The translations under genes and the position numbers were made by a program. Shown one piece after another: positions 1 through 13,000 of a stretch of 64,000 nt of DNA. Numbering within the stretch: position 1 is the stretch's first letter; each line of letters opens with the position of its first letter. The stretch comes from Myxocyprinus asiaticus (Eukaryota > Chordata > Actinopteri > Cypriniformes > Catostomidae). The notes under the pieces were generated by a model. It made no database searches, had not been told where the DNA came from, and worked only from the letters and a program-made list of their open reading frames with translations. The DNA lies in NCBI RefSeq assembly GCF_019703515.2, contig NC_059348.1:25042156-25106155 (forward strand), read 5' to 3'.

Positions 1-419
1 GTTTTGTTTGCTCTGTCTCCTGCGAAATGTCTTTTTTATTCCACCAGAAGGTCCCAGAGGTCGGAAGGGGGGCATACATTTTTTTCAAGGTTGAATTTTG
101 GATTGACTTTAAATAGGTTTCAGTACTGAGTACCGAGCAAATATACATGAGCCTAATGTGAACTGTAAACATAATTAGAACATGTATCATCAATATGCTT
201 CATCCCCTTTAGAAAATATGAATAAATGTCGTTCACAATTGCCTTCTGTCTCCATGATGTTAACCTTTGTATAAATGTAAAAAAAAAAATGCACTCTCTC
301 TCTCTCTGCTTTTTCTTTTTGATAGGGAGAGGCAGAGTTTAGCCTGCCTTTTTAACTAGTGCAGCCACGGGTCAGATTGACAGTAACTACTAGCTGAAAG
401 AACCCATGGTAAGTAGGCT
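1..419. other. Unassigned sequence with a short TC run
   Basis: Within the plppr5 3' intron on the minus strand. AT-rich, with a (TC)n run near 294-307. No exon, RNA gene or clear repeat end was seen. Confidence 0.3.
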
Positions 420-707
420 ATGGATAAGTTTATCACACGTGCCAACTCGTCAGCATCGATATCTACCCCTAAAAAGTGTAAAACACGAAAGTATGACGGT
501 ATCTTCAGTTTGGCTTTACGGTGGCTGGGACTCTACAGCTCTTGCTGTCTGCCCTCATTTTGGTTGACTGCGATGAGTGAATATTCTCAGTTGTCTGATA
601 CCGCCGTAAAATTACTCCTTCCATTCGCCTCAACTTATCTGTGCGAGGCTGGGTTTTCAAAATTGACATCCTTGAAAACAAAGTACCAAAGAAAACCCCT
701 GCACTAA
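420..707 (+). pseudogene. hAT-type transposase remnant, internally deleted
   Basis: The 95-residue frame starts MDKFITR, with a basic stretch, and ends LPFASTYLCEAGFSKLTSLK, which matches the C-terminal hAT dimerisation region of ZBED/hAT proteins. The zinc finger and RNase H-like catalytic core are missing, so the two ends appear joined by deletion. Non-functional as a transposase. Confidence 0.7.
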
Positions 708-1262
708 TGTAAATGCCCTCTTCACATGTGAAATTAGTAAAAGCACTTTGCTGTTTACTCATGGGCTGCGGGTTTGCTGTCAGGTCCAATATAGTTTTCA
801 CTGCAAGTAAAATTTTTCATAATAAATGAAACTCTTTTAAACAAAATATGATTTCTCATGATACGATCCCTTTAATATTAAACTCTCATCAGTAAATGAC
901 TAGAAAGCATATAACCCTTACAACTACATTAATTCTACAAATTTAACCACAACTGATTTTGTATAAAGCTTCCACAAACACAGTGCAACTGGTGCTAAAC
1001 AAAGCTCTACCTGTTTAGTCATAGAAAACGAGATCCATTTTGATCCATTTTGGACAACAGTTTTTGCTGACACCAGTTTAGCATTTATTAATTAAAATTC
1101 ACATGTCTAGAACAACCTAAGAGAAGCTTGTTCATGTTTTCTGGTGAGAACTTGTGCTGTTTGTGAAGGTTAAGAGTGAGCATGACAGTTGCATTCTGAA
1201 AGTAAAAATCCCATTCATTTTTTACAAAGGAGAATTAATTTTGAACAATAACTTTTAAACCT
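708..1262. other. Unassigned AT-rich intron sequence
   Basis: No open frame, exon or repeat terminus recognised. Confidence 0.3.
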
Positions 1263-3300
1263 TTAAAGACAGACATACCGTGAGCACAGAGCTTGTTAAC
1301 CAAAAGTATATGCTTCTGTTGAAGTCATCGATCCATGTTACTTTATCTCAATTTAAAAGAAAATCCTATTTAATAGCGGAATTTCTGATGAAGAACTGTG
1401 CTACCCATGATCCTGAATGGAAACAACCCACTAATCAGAGAATCGCAGCAAACAAAGCATGCTAAAAACGTGCTGCAGCGTCTGCCCACTCGCATTAGGT
1501 AATGTTAATGATGCAATCCTGTCTGTCTCCCGACAATCTCAAACTAGTATGTTTGCAAATATCTAAATATATATAAAAGTATATTGATTCTATAAATACA
1601 ATCAATACCTTTAAATCAGCAGTTTTATATTTTTCATGGGTTTTAATTTCATTCGCAATGCTTCGTGGGATTGAAGTTCATGCCCTCATGAAAGACAGTA
1701 AGTGCTTTCATGTGCCTTTGTCTTTCTTGTTATATATATATATATATATATTTAATTTTTTTTTTTATTCAAATCAAACTTTGTAATGCTGTGATTCACC
1801 TCGGAGCTGGCTGGTTTAGTCAGGTGGTGGCCCATGCATTTTAAGTCTAGGCCTTCAGTGCGATTCATGCCATTAAGAAAACACCATTTCACAATGAATA
1901 AGACACCCTATGCCTATAGACATCATGCATTATGTCGCAGCCAACTAATAATAACAATTGACATGTCCATGCACGAAAGCCAAAACTTGAAACGACACTG
2001 AATTCTAGTGAAGCCTAATTTTAACTGCAGCATGATTGTATTGTGAAATGAACGTCTCCCGAACTAACATTCAAAAATCTAATTTTTTCACATGAATCTA
2101 CCAAGTATGAATCTATAATACCTGGAAAAAGCTGTCTAATTATATTTGTGAATGAAATGTTGTTTGCAATAAATTTGTTTATTCAGGATACACGATTACT
2201 TTTCAAAACTTGAAATGACACTGAATGCTCAAGCCAGCCTAATTTACACTTAGAAAACTCCTGATGTTGCTATAACAATGCAAAAAGCATTTACCAATTT
2301 ACCTGAAGTGAAAAACATCCCTCCTTTCCTGTTTAATAAATTAAATAATCACATGGTCAAGCAGAACATCTCGGGTTTTTAAATCCATAAGGATCTCTTT
2401 CTCAATGGCGATAGCAGCAGTGACAGACGACTGGTCAGCTTAATCTCATGCTCTTCGATTTTGAATTACGTACATTACTTAAATTCGTGATTGCGGTGCC
2501 TGGGTAGCTCAGCAAGTAAAGGCGCTGACTACCACACCTGGAGTCACAAGTTCCAGTCCAGGGTCGTGCTGAGTGACTCCAGTCACACTTCCTAAACAAC
2601 CAATTGGCCCGGATGCTGGGGTGGGTAGAGTCACGTGGAGGCAACTGAGATTCGTCCTCCACCACCTGGATTGAGGCGAGTCACTACGCCACCACGAGGA
2701 CTTAGAGCGCATTGGGAATTGGGCATTCCAAATTGGGGAGAAAAGGGAAGAAAAAAAAACTTCTAGAAGGCCTTGACCGGGACATATCCCAAAGACCACA
2801 CCCACCAAGAACAAATAAATCAATCTGATTGGCTGATGAATCTGACGATCTGACTTTAGATGCCTATTCACTGCATAGCTGCGGGATCTGTAGAAATTCT
2901 GAAGGCTTAACGTGGTGGAGCTCAGACTCACACGCTGCTTCGGCTAACGAGCTCGGCTTCGGGCAAGCGATTTGTGAAACAGCCATCAAGCTTTGCCTGT
3001 AAGCTTCAAGGAATAAATTCTGACTGGATAAACTTTTTTCCCTATTCGTTTGTAGATTATTTAGGAATGGAAAGCGATTGAAAATACATAGACAAAAAGA
3101 TGAATTTTTTTTGTATTAGGCATGTTAGGCCAGCAGAGAAAGCTTTGTTGGCCCTGAGAATTCACCACTGGTTTAGCTTAGAACTCTTTAATGAAGGATT
3201 TTATGAAAAGCCTAAGGATAAAATTAATGAAAAAAATAATAATTTCCGGAACCCAGATGACTGAAAAAGTGGGCAGGCACTGTTACACTCTATTGTGCAT
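1263..3300. repeat. Old dispersed repeat, interrupted copy
   Basis: Segments at about 1263-1430, 1630-1730 and 3182-3295 match, in the same order, the copy at about 60105-60850. Shared words include atatgcttctgttgaag against atatgcgtctgttgaag, and gtgggattgaagttcat against tgggattgtagttcatt. The copy is split by a SINE (2495-2760) and other sequence. Confidence 0.6.
2495..2760 (+). repeat. tRNA-derived SINE
   Basis: Starts with a tRNA-like head: A box tgggtagctcagcaagtaaa near 2501 and a B box in caagttccagtcc near 2548. The body is the shared fish SINE sequence ending attccaaattggggagaaaa, with an A-rich end at 2744-2760. The B box is changed from GTTCGAATCC, so it is an old copy, not a tRNA gene. 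Confidence 0.75.
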
Positions 3301-3399
3301 GAGCTTCTCTCATGCTCTCATGAACGTACAAAGGAGAGCCATGATGGAAGTCAAGATTTCCACCGTAAAATAACTTCAATTTCAGGTTGTTACTCACCA

Positions 3400-3655
3400 A
3401 AATCGTAGAAGACTTGAAATATGAAGCATGTGTCACATAGACTACTTTTATGACACCTTTGGGTCCTTTTTTTAAGCTTTAAAGTGAGTCACTTTCAGCT
3501 GCCATTGTACTGAAATCAACAAATGGGACATCCAATAAAATTCTTCCTTTTGTGTTCAGCAAAAGAAATAAAGTCCTACAGGTTGGAATGACATGAGTGT
3601 GAGTAAAAGATGACAAAAAAATGTTTTGTGTGTGAACTATTCCTTTGATTGCAGA
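3400..3655. repeat. Truncated arm of a TTAA-type inverted-repeat element
   Basis: Contains the outward end gtgaactattccttt at about 3636-3650, with upstream words shared with the complete elements at 41105-41818 and 10589-11786. Only one terminus is present. Confidence 0.5.
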
Positions 3656-3758
3656 GATAGTCCTCATAAAGCAACCTGGTTCTAAGTGCATTACTCAATA
3701 GTAAAATGGTGACAGAGGAGCACAACAACTATCCATCCCTTATTAAGGGTTTACTTAC

Positions 3759-4009
3759 AGCAACATACAGAGCAGCATAAACACTGATGGCTGCCTCTTT
3801 GGATGGGAAGGATTTGCGAGCACGCAGAATGTCATCCTCATTGCCTGTGCAGGCTTCCTGTTGGTTGATGAAGCGCACCACCTGTTGGCACCCCAGTGCA
3901 GTGTAGTTGGGCTTGCACACCGTCAGGAAGTATGGAGACAGATTTCCTGTTACCACCTGCCCAGCATTGACAAAGATGTCAGTGGCAAAGAGGCCAAAGG
4001 CGTACACAC
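3759..4009 (-). CDS. plppr5: plppr5 third coding exon
   Basis: 251 nt encoding (G)VYAFGLFATDIF through SVYAALYVA, with acceptor ttcctccag and donor gtaagt. It covers in one exon what plppr4 splits into two (196 + 58 nt). The Lys-Glu in FPSKEAA replaces the Gln-His of plppr4 FPSQHAT. Confidence 0.94.
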
Positions 4010-7000
4010 CTGGAGGAACACAAAGACATAAAGGAGGATTGCTGAGTAACGACAATGTTACAGGTTTAATCCAATCTCAAACTAGGTTTTATTTTATTTT
4101 TTTTATTTTTATTAGTAGGAACACATCTATATATGCTGTGTATCAAATAAACATTACATGGCCAAAAGTATGGGGACACCAGGACACCACACCCATATAC
4201 AGTATGCTTGATTAACATTAACAGCTTCAAATCTTCTGAGAAGGCTTTCATCTAGATGCTAGAATATGGCTTTAGAAGATTGCTCCCATTCAAACAGAAG
4301 TGCAACAGTAAGGCCACTGATGTTGGCTCGCAGTCTGTGTTCCACTTCATCCCAAAGCTGTTTAACAGGGTTCAGGTCAGGGCTTTGTGCAGGCCAATCA
4401 AGTTTTTCCATACCAGACTCAGTAAATAATTTCTTTATGGACCTCACTTTGTGCACAGGGGCATTGTCATGCAGGAAAAGAAACGAGCCCTCCTCAAACT
4501 GTTACCACAATGTTGAAAGCACACATTTCTCTAGAATGTCATTGTGTGCCACTGCATTATGATTTGTCTTCACTGAAGTTACTGGCATAGCCAAACCAAT
4601 TCATTAGAAGGGGATCTCCACATGCAGTACATTTGGCCATGTTGTGTATAAAATTCTCACAAAAGCAGTGATTTAAAATGTACTTTAGTGTTTTGTTTTG
4701 TTTTTTTGCTTCCAATGCCTATTCATTGAAACACTTAACAAATCCAGAAAACTTAAATCTCACTGATGCCAAAATGTAAACCCATAATACACCATTGCTC
4801 GAGGCAATTGGCAGCTCATCCAGTCTAGAGTATGTCTTTCTTAAAGCCACAGTATTGGGCAAGAAAGCACAGGAGCAGTACTGAAATCCTAATGTATGCA
4901 TGGGAAGCTTTGTCACTTTGAATGTTCTCTATAAACAGAGTTAGGAGAAGCAGCAGACTGAAACTTGTTTACAATTAGTGCTAACGCTGTCCTTTTACTC
5001 ACAACGCTCCTCCATCTGCCCCCATGTTAACATGCTTATTCATTCTGCTTCAGAGGAGTCCATTTTTCCCAGAAACGTAATGTGGCATAGCACTGAATCA
5101 CTTTTGATATGTTTACCACTGGAAAAGAGTGTTCTCACGACAAACTTTGTAATATATGGCTCGTAAAACCACATGATTGCACACATAAATGAGCAGCGAG
5201 AGTAGCAACATCATAGTCAGCTAGTGAATTTACTGTGCTTGAATATTGTTTAATCTATGTAAAATTTCTTAACACCAACTGAATCAGTAAAATTACAGGG
5301 TTTCTTGAAGGGTACTGTTTCAGGCTGAATTCGTGAAGGATTCATGCTCAGGACATTGCAGCAAACAAGGCAGTACAGTAACTACATACATACAGCACTC
5401 AGTCTTGCCTTTATTTCAAACATTAAATGGAAAATGTATTTATTGTTTCCTGTTTTTTTAAAGATACTCTTTAGACTAATATATCACTTTTAAATTTCAA
5501 TTACTTTTTTTATTAAGATATTCATCACAATATAAAAAAGTGCATGATGTGTGTAATTTTTTTTTTTGATGTTGCAGTAAAATACTTTCTCATCTTAATA
5601 TGCAGAATCAACTATAAATAAGCCATTTATGGGTTGATTTCTCTGAAAAGTATAAACACTGTGGCTCTTTCGCTATCAAAACATTGCTTTGTTTGTTCAA
5701 GAATCCAGACAAGCCCTACAAAGTAACACTGGCTCAACCAATTGCAGTCAATTAGGGACGGGACTATCAGTTTGCCTGACCAATGGAAGACAGGGGGAGT
5801 GTTTGGGAAAACTGTTTAAAAGCAATCATTGCAATTCTGTTTGGTGACACTAGTGGTACAGAAATTTAGCTTTAAATTTTCGGCCATTAAAAAACCCATA
5901 TTGCTCAACCTCTAATATGAATATTGGGCTGGGCATCCCTCTTGATGTTTTTGGGAGTTACAGCCCTGGGGGCTTATATCTAATCTCAGGGCAAGCCACA
6001 ACATTAAAGATTCTCCTTCCACTGCACCATGAGTGTAATATCTGACCCACACAAAAATCTTGCAAGTATGCGTCTAAGACTGAGATGATGATCTGCCTTT
6101 CCTCTGCTCAGACATAAATGCACAAAGAAAAGAAAAGGTCTAAATCTACATCTGTCCCAATTAATGTGTTCCAGTCTGTAAAGACATACCAAGAAAGCGA
6201 AATGTCCTTCGGACCAGGGGGTTGAGGTAACAACAGTCCCCCATCACAATGATCTTCTCCCTGTTGTCTAGATCCTCAGAGACATACTGCAGCAAGAACA
6301 GCACTGACTCTGTCACTGTGATCTGAAGACAAAACAGCATCAAAAGTCAAACAAGAAACTTTTTGTGTTAATGAAATAGTTCACGAAAATTCTGACAGAG
6401 TTTATTCATCCTCAAATCTTTTGAAGTCAAAACACTGACTTTGTGTGAGGAACAGGCCAAAATTTAAATTGCTACTTCTCTCATGAACGCACCAAAGGGA
6501 GCTAAGGCAGATGTCAAGATTTTCAGTCTGTTCATAATACAACGCTACTGTATCGTATAGCTTCAGGAGGCTAATGCACAATATGGACCACTTTTATGGT
6601 GCTTTTTTGTCATTTTGGAGCTTGGCAGTCCACATTCACTTTCATTATATGTAAAAAAGTGGCCAGACTATTCCTAAAAATTTCACCTTTGTGTTCCATG
6701 GATCAAAGAAAATGAAACAGGATTTGAATGAGAGGGAGTTGATAATGAAAAAAAAAAATCTTTGTAATATGGGGGGTTGTAATATATTTGGGAAATTTTC
6801 CCTAGCGGCCACTAGAGGTCGCTAGGAGGTTTAAGACTTTAAGTTTGAAGTTTGGTTTTTGTTGTGCCTCTTTTCTCTGTGTTCACTTTGATTAATTCCA
6901 GCTGTGTCTTTTTACCCTTGTTAGTTTTTGTGTATATATAGCCCTTATGTTTTCTCTGTCGTTTGTCTTGCATTATTAGATGTCTTTGTAGTTTGGTGAG

Positions 7001-10000
7001 TTCTTGCTTGTTTTGCTTAGTTTTTATTTGCTTAGCTCAGCTCAGCTCAGCTCTTGTTCGTTTTGACTTTATGGCTTTTGGTTTTCATTTACTTAATAAA
7101 CGTGCTGCATTTGGGTTCTAAACTCCTTCTTGCCAGACCCTCATCATTACAGAATGCAAGACCAAAAGATGAACCCAGCAGAACACATCATATTTTTAAA
7201 TCAAGGATCAATGACGGTGGTGGATTAGTCTCACGCTATGGTGTGGGGGAGAGAACATAAAGGACTAGTTGTGGGTTGAATAGGACTGTTAAAGAACTGG
7301 TACTTTTTTTGTTACTAAAACCATTCTGGCAGATTATCATTCAAGGAGTGCTCTCTTGCCAGAGACGGTGGTCCCAACTTTGGTAATACAGGGGTCCATG
7401 CCTGCCACAGACCACGAGCCAGCATCCACGGTCAACAAGCCAGCGCCCACGGCTGCCACGGTCAACGAGCCAGCGCCATGCCTGCCAAGGTCAACGAGCC
7501 AGCGCCCACGCCTGCCACGGTCAACGAGCCCGCGCCCACGCCTGCCACGGTCAACGAGCCCGCGCCCACGTCTGCCACGGTCAACGAGCCAGTGCTTGAA
7601 CCCTCGACCGTCCCAGAACCAGCACCTGAACCCTCGACCGTCCCAGAGCCAGCGCCTGAACCCTCGTCCAACCCAGAGCCAGCACCTGAACCCTCCACCA
7701 TCCCAGAGCCAGCGCCTGAACCCTCTACCAACTCAGAGCCAGCACCTGAACCCTCGACCGTCCCAGAGCCAGCGCCTGAACCCTCGACCGTCCCAGAACC
7801 AGCGCCTGAACCCTCGACCGTCCCAGAACCAGCACCTGAACCCTCGACCGTCCCAGAACCAGCGCCTGAACCCTCGACCATCCCAGAGCCAGCGCCTGAA
7901 CCCTCGACCGTCCCAGATCTAGCGCCTGAACCCTCGACCATCCCAGATCTAGCGCCTGAACCCTCGACCGTCCCAGAGCCAGCACCTGAACCCTCGACCG
8001 TCCCAGAGCCAGCACCTGAACCCTCGACCGTCCCAGAGCCAGTGTCCTTGGCCATAAAGGCTGCTCCCACAGTAGTGCTACCAGCCATCCGGAAGAGGAG
8101 GAGAAGGGCTCCTGCTCTCCAGTCGCTGCCTGCACTCACAACCACGGAGGTCATTCCCTTGCTGCTGCCTGCACTCACGGCCACGGAGGTCGTTCCCCTG
8201 CTGCTGCCTGCACTCATGGCAACAGAGGTCATTCACGTGCCACTGCTTGCACTCACGACCACAGAGGTCATTCCCCTGCCACGGAGGCCGTTCCCCAGTC
8301 GCAGATTGCGCTCCCAGCCATGGAGGCCGATCCCCAGTCACTACCAGCACTCCCGGCCACAGAGGCCGTCGACGAGCTTGTCCAGTTCCCGGAGGCCGAC
8401 GACGAGCTTGTCCAGATCCCAGAGGCCGACGATGAGCTTGTCCAGATCCCGGAGGCCGTCGACGAGCCTGTCCAGTCCCCAGCAGCCGTAGACCAGTCTG
8501 TTGCTCAGTCCAGTGGCCAGCACCTGTCAGACACAAGCTACCAGTCTGTTCAGTGCCCAGCGGCTGCCAACTTCCAGTATGACACCTGTCGAGCGGTCGC
8601 CACCTAGTCTGCTGACCCCTGTACAGTGGCTCTGCCCCTCGAGTCTTCCATGGCTCTGCCCCTCGAATCTTCCATGGCTCTGCCCCTCGAGTCTTCCATG
8701 GCTCTGCCCCTCGAGTCTTCCATGGCTCTGCCCCTCGAGTCTTCCATGGCTCTGCCCCTCGAGTCTTCCATGGCTCTGCCCCTTGAATCCTCAGCTTCTC
8801 TGGCTTCTGAGCCCTCTGAGTCCCCCAGTGCCTTGCTCTCTGAGTCCCCAGCCACTCTGAACTTTGAAGCCTTTGAGTCCCATGTTGACTTGATCTCTGA
8901 GCCCTCTGAATCCCCAGATGCCATAACCTTTGAGCCCTTGCCTACCGTAGCTCTATCTCCTGAGCCCCCAGAGCTCTGCTTCCTGCGGCTCCTCCTCCTG
9001 GGCCTCCTGTGGCTCCGCCCCCTGGGACTCCATTCCCTGAGCCTCTGCCCCCTGGGCTTCTGCCTCCTGCACCTCCCATGAACTGTTTTTGTTTTTTGTG
9101 TTAAGGAGCTTCAGGAGCCGCTCCTGAGATGGGGGGCTCTGTAATATATTTGGGAAATTTTTTAGCGCCCACTAGAGGTCCCTAGGAGGTTTAAGACTTT
9201 TAGTTTGAAGTTTGTTTTTTGTTGTGCCTCCATTCTCTGTGTTCCCTTTGATTCATTCCAGCTGTCTTGTTACCCTTGTTAGTTCTTGTGTGTGTGTAGC
9301 CCTTATGTTTTCTCTGTTGTTTGTCTTGCATTATTTGATGTCTTTGTAGTTTGGTGAGTTCTTGCTTGTTTTGCTTAGTTTTTGTTTGCTTAGCTCAGCT
9401 CTCGTTCGTTTTGACCTTTATGGCTTTTGGTTTTCATTTCCTTAATAAACATGCTGCATTTGGGTTCTAAACTCCTACTCGCCAGACCCTCATCATTACA
9501 GGGTGAACTTTTCCTTTAATGTTAAGTTTAGGTTGAAGATTTTCTCTCTCCTCCCCCGTTTATCTTTGCTTTGATCTTTGCAAAGTATGACCTAGGATAA
9601 AGCTCAAATCTAATTGTATGGGCTTGGAGACTAAGGGGCCGTTTACACGACAACATTTTCAACTAAAAACGGAAAACTTTTTATGTGTTTTGGCTGTTCG
9701 TTTACACGACAACGCCGTTTTGGGGCCTGAAAACGCAAACTTTTGAAAACGGGTTTCAAAGTGCAAGTTTTTGAAAACGATGCCGTTACAATAAACATAC
9801 AAAAACGTGAATTTGTGAAAATGATGACGTCATGCGCACGCGTATTACGTGTTCAGTCTATAGGCATGCGCGCAAGTACTTCAAAACAACGCGCGAGACA
9901 TTCAAAACTACAATGGCGGACTACAGGACTGTGTTTGTGCTGCTGATTTTGTCCAGACAAAATTGCTCGATGCTTTCGCCATCTTCATTGTTTGTATTCA

Positions 10001-13000
10001 CCACTCTGTGGAAGAATGCTTATGTGTGCAGGTGTGTAGTGTTTCTTTACAAAGTGACATCGCCAACTACTGGCCTGGCATGCATAATACAGTGCTTTTA
10101 GTCGTTTTCGTGGATCCGTGTTTACGGGGATCGTTTTGACAACGTTGTCGTCTGTATGCGAAACCTTTCAAAAACGCAAAGGAAAAACGTTTCCGTTTTT
10201 AGTACATCGTTGACGTGTAAACGTACCCTAAATCGAGAAATAGGCTGTTTTTCAGTTATTTGCAACATGGGAACAAGCATAAAGACTATTTCATGAACAC
10301 AATGGAAATGATTAGAGGTCTGATTTTGTGCAGGTCAGATGCCAGCTCCCAGCAAGGTCCTGAAATTGATTTTGGAGTGCTATGCCAACTGGTAGGGGGC
10401 AGCAGGGTCAAAGGATGTATGAAAAAAAAAACCACACTCATAATTTGTGCTGGATGTGTTTCAAAGAATAAACTGTAGAAGGCTATGAAGGGGTTTGTGA
10501 CAACTTGTATTGTGTTCATGTAGGCAAAAACAGAATATCTGTTATTTACAGCATTAATCTAAATCTCTGTGTCATATCTGGAGTTTAAAGGAATAGTTCA
10601 CACACAAACAAATTCTCTCATAATTTACTCACCCTCATGCCATCCCAGATGTATGTGACTTTCATCTGCTGAACACAAATTAAGATTTTTAGAAGAATAT
10701 CTCAGCTCTGTAGGTCCATACAATGCAAGTGAATGGGTGCCAAAATTTTGAAGCTTCAAAATCCACATAAGGGCAACATAAAAGTACTCCAGACAACTTC
10801 AGTGGTTAAATCAATGTCTTCTGAAGTGATATGATCAAAACAGGTCAATATTTAAAGAGCACCTATTATGGTTTTTAAACGTGCCTAATTTTGTTTTAAA
10901 GGTCTCATACAATAGATTTACATGCATCCAAGGTCAAAAAACACTTCAATTTTAAATTGCAGCATTACCTTTTTTTCCCAGCATCAAAAACGACTCGTTC
11001 AATGATCTGTTCTAAAGGATTCATTCTAAACTCCTCCTTTCAGAGAGCCTACTCTGCTCTGACTGGTCAGATGTCCCAGTCTGTTGTGATTGGTCTACCG
11101 CTTAGTGTAGTGTTTGAGGGCGGGTCAAAGCTGTTCGCGAGCAGCCAATGAAAACCAGAGGCAGGTTTTTTGTTACCAAATTACATAGGTTAGTACAGGA
11201 AGTAAGTCTGGAATTACTAACGACTCATTTCAGATGTTCAGAATCGGTTCTTTCTTTTGGGAGTCAATAACTCCATTTATCGTGCAGAATTTTTTACATT
11301 CACAAACAGCTATATAACACACTACATAATAGGTGCTCTTTAAGTCCTTTTTTTATAATCTATAAAATATCATCTTTAATCTATAAATTCTCCTCCCTGC
11401 TCAGTCAATCTCCACATCATTTTCACTTTCCATTCTTCTTCTGTTTTTTGTGATTCACAGTCTTAATGCATATCTCCTCCTACTGGGCAGAGAGGAGATT
11501 TTGTTAAAAATTACAGTACTTAAATATCACCCACACCTATCATATCATGTCTGAACACATGGATTTAACCACTGGAGTCTTATGGATTACTTTAATGATC
11601 CCTTTATGTGGATTTTGGAGCTTTAAAATTTTAGCACCTATTCACTTGCATTGGACCTACAGAGCTTAGATTTTCTTTTAAAAATCCCAAAGTGTGTTAT
11701 GCAGAAGCAAGAAAGTCATACACATCTGGGATGCAGGAGGGTGAGTAAATCATGAGAGAATTTTCATTTTTGGGTGAACTATCCCTTTGATGCCTATTGT
11801 AGCAGATTTTGACACCCCTATCCAATACTTTTGCCAATATGAAGTAAACACAGGCAGTGACAGGTGAAATTGTGAACCCTTGCAATTCATTTAAAAGCTG
11901 CAACAAACTCATGGTTACAACAGTCTAATGATATATCACTTTGGCATCAATTGTAATATTACAGCATGAATCTCTACTCTGTACTGATTAAATCTGAAGT
12001 ATATATATATATTATGGTTAAAAAGAAAAACTGCATTCATTAAATGTAGAAACATTTAAGAATTTGAAAGTTAGAAGCATCATTTAAATCATGTATGTTG
12101 CTTGATTCTTACTCTAAGATGTATAACACACACCGCCTAATGTCATTTTTGTTTACTTCACTTGCATGAAACATTCTTTTAGATCCTCATCAGAAAGCTT
12201 GCAAATTCTGAGATTTATGAATGTCAGTATTCGTAATTAACTATAAATCCTTTCATCCTTTCACGGTTGCTACAGAAGGAATTCATATTTCTTAACTGTG
12301 AACGTGGAACATTACGGAACTGTGAACGTGGATTGACAGCCGTCCTGGCCTATAAATGTCAAACAGCACAAGCGAGATGAGTGGAACAGTTTCACAAACT
12401 GTCATTTAAGCTGTATAATAATTCTTTAGTTTATATTGTATCTGTATTTATTTTCATATTTAATACGAATAATGCAAGATACAACCTAAAGCAAGCATTC
12501 TGTGAATCTGCCTTCTGCCTCCAACTCCAGATGGTACAGAGTCAAGAGGCCCCCTTTTAATCAGATGGTCAAACACACATCTACATATAAAATAAAATCA
12601 TTGAGTTTTGATTTCTAAAACACACTTATGTTATGTTCACCATAACTGTACTTATTAACAAGTGTGACTCCCAAATTGTCTTGTTCATACAACAGTTTAC
12701 TGAAGTCAAGCATCTTTTCTATTCTCGTGATTGCCATAAATAATGTCTGTAACCACAGAAACAGTGACTCAAGTAAATATTATAGATGGTGACTTCCATA
12801 ACACCAGAAAATCTAACCACAATTGACACAACGTTATTTAATAGAAAAGACCAATCGAGGAGTAAGTTCAATCGTCAAATGTTAATTCACCGACAACAGC
12901 TTTGAACACTTTTTTACTTTATAAAATAAGTGTAGTGCATATTTTTTTTTTTTTTTATTTATTTATTTTGTGTGTGTGTGTGTGTAATATAGAGCACAGC

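Larger units (their letters stand above)
6778..9500 (+). mobile_element. Non-autonomous LTR retrotransposon with proline-rich repeat ORFs
   Basis: Direct LTRs lie at 6778-7151 (374 bp) and 9140-9500 (361 bp), both beginning TGTAATATATTTGGG and ending CATCATTACA. A purine tract, gagatggggggctc, directly precedes the right LTR. GGGT flanks both ends as a 4-bp target duplication. The 2-kb interior has no reverse transcriptase, integrase or protease; it carries repeat-rich frames only. It must depend on another element for mobility. No standard TGG primer site follows the left LTR. Confidence 0.85.
6373..9515. mobile_element. TTAA-type inverted-repeat element carrying a nested LTR retrotransposon
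   Basis: TTAA flanks both ends (6369-6372 and 9516-9519). The left end tgaaatagttcac and the right end gggtgaacttttcct are related inverted termini of the family also seen at 10589, 20122 and 41105. An LTR element (6778-9500) sits 15 bp from the right end, so only that stub of the right arm remains. Confidence 0.7.

Noticed and set aside
2497..2565. Possible tRNA gene
   Set aside because: A and B boxes are present, but the B box is changed, the acceptor stem does not pair and a SINE body follows.
1..3758. Remaining 3' exons of plppr5
   Set aside because: Searched for the RNHWSDV-type motif and last-span sequence on the minus strand; none found, so they should lie outside the window.
7462..8232. 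Long minus-strand open frame of Gly/Ser repeats (GSGAGSGTVE)
   Set aside because: It is the complement of the plus-strand 30-bp repeat, open only because the unit lacks stops; it lies antisense to the LTR element.
8078..8536. Arg/Gly-rich minus-strand frame opposite the repeat ORF
   Set aside because: Shadow of the same tandem repeats with no independent support.
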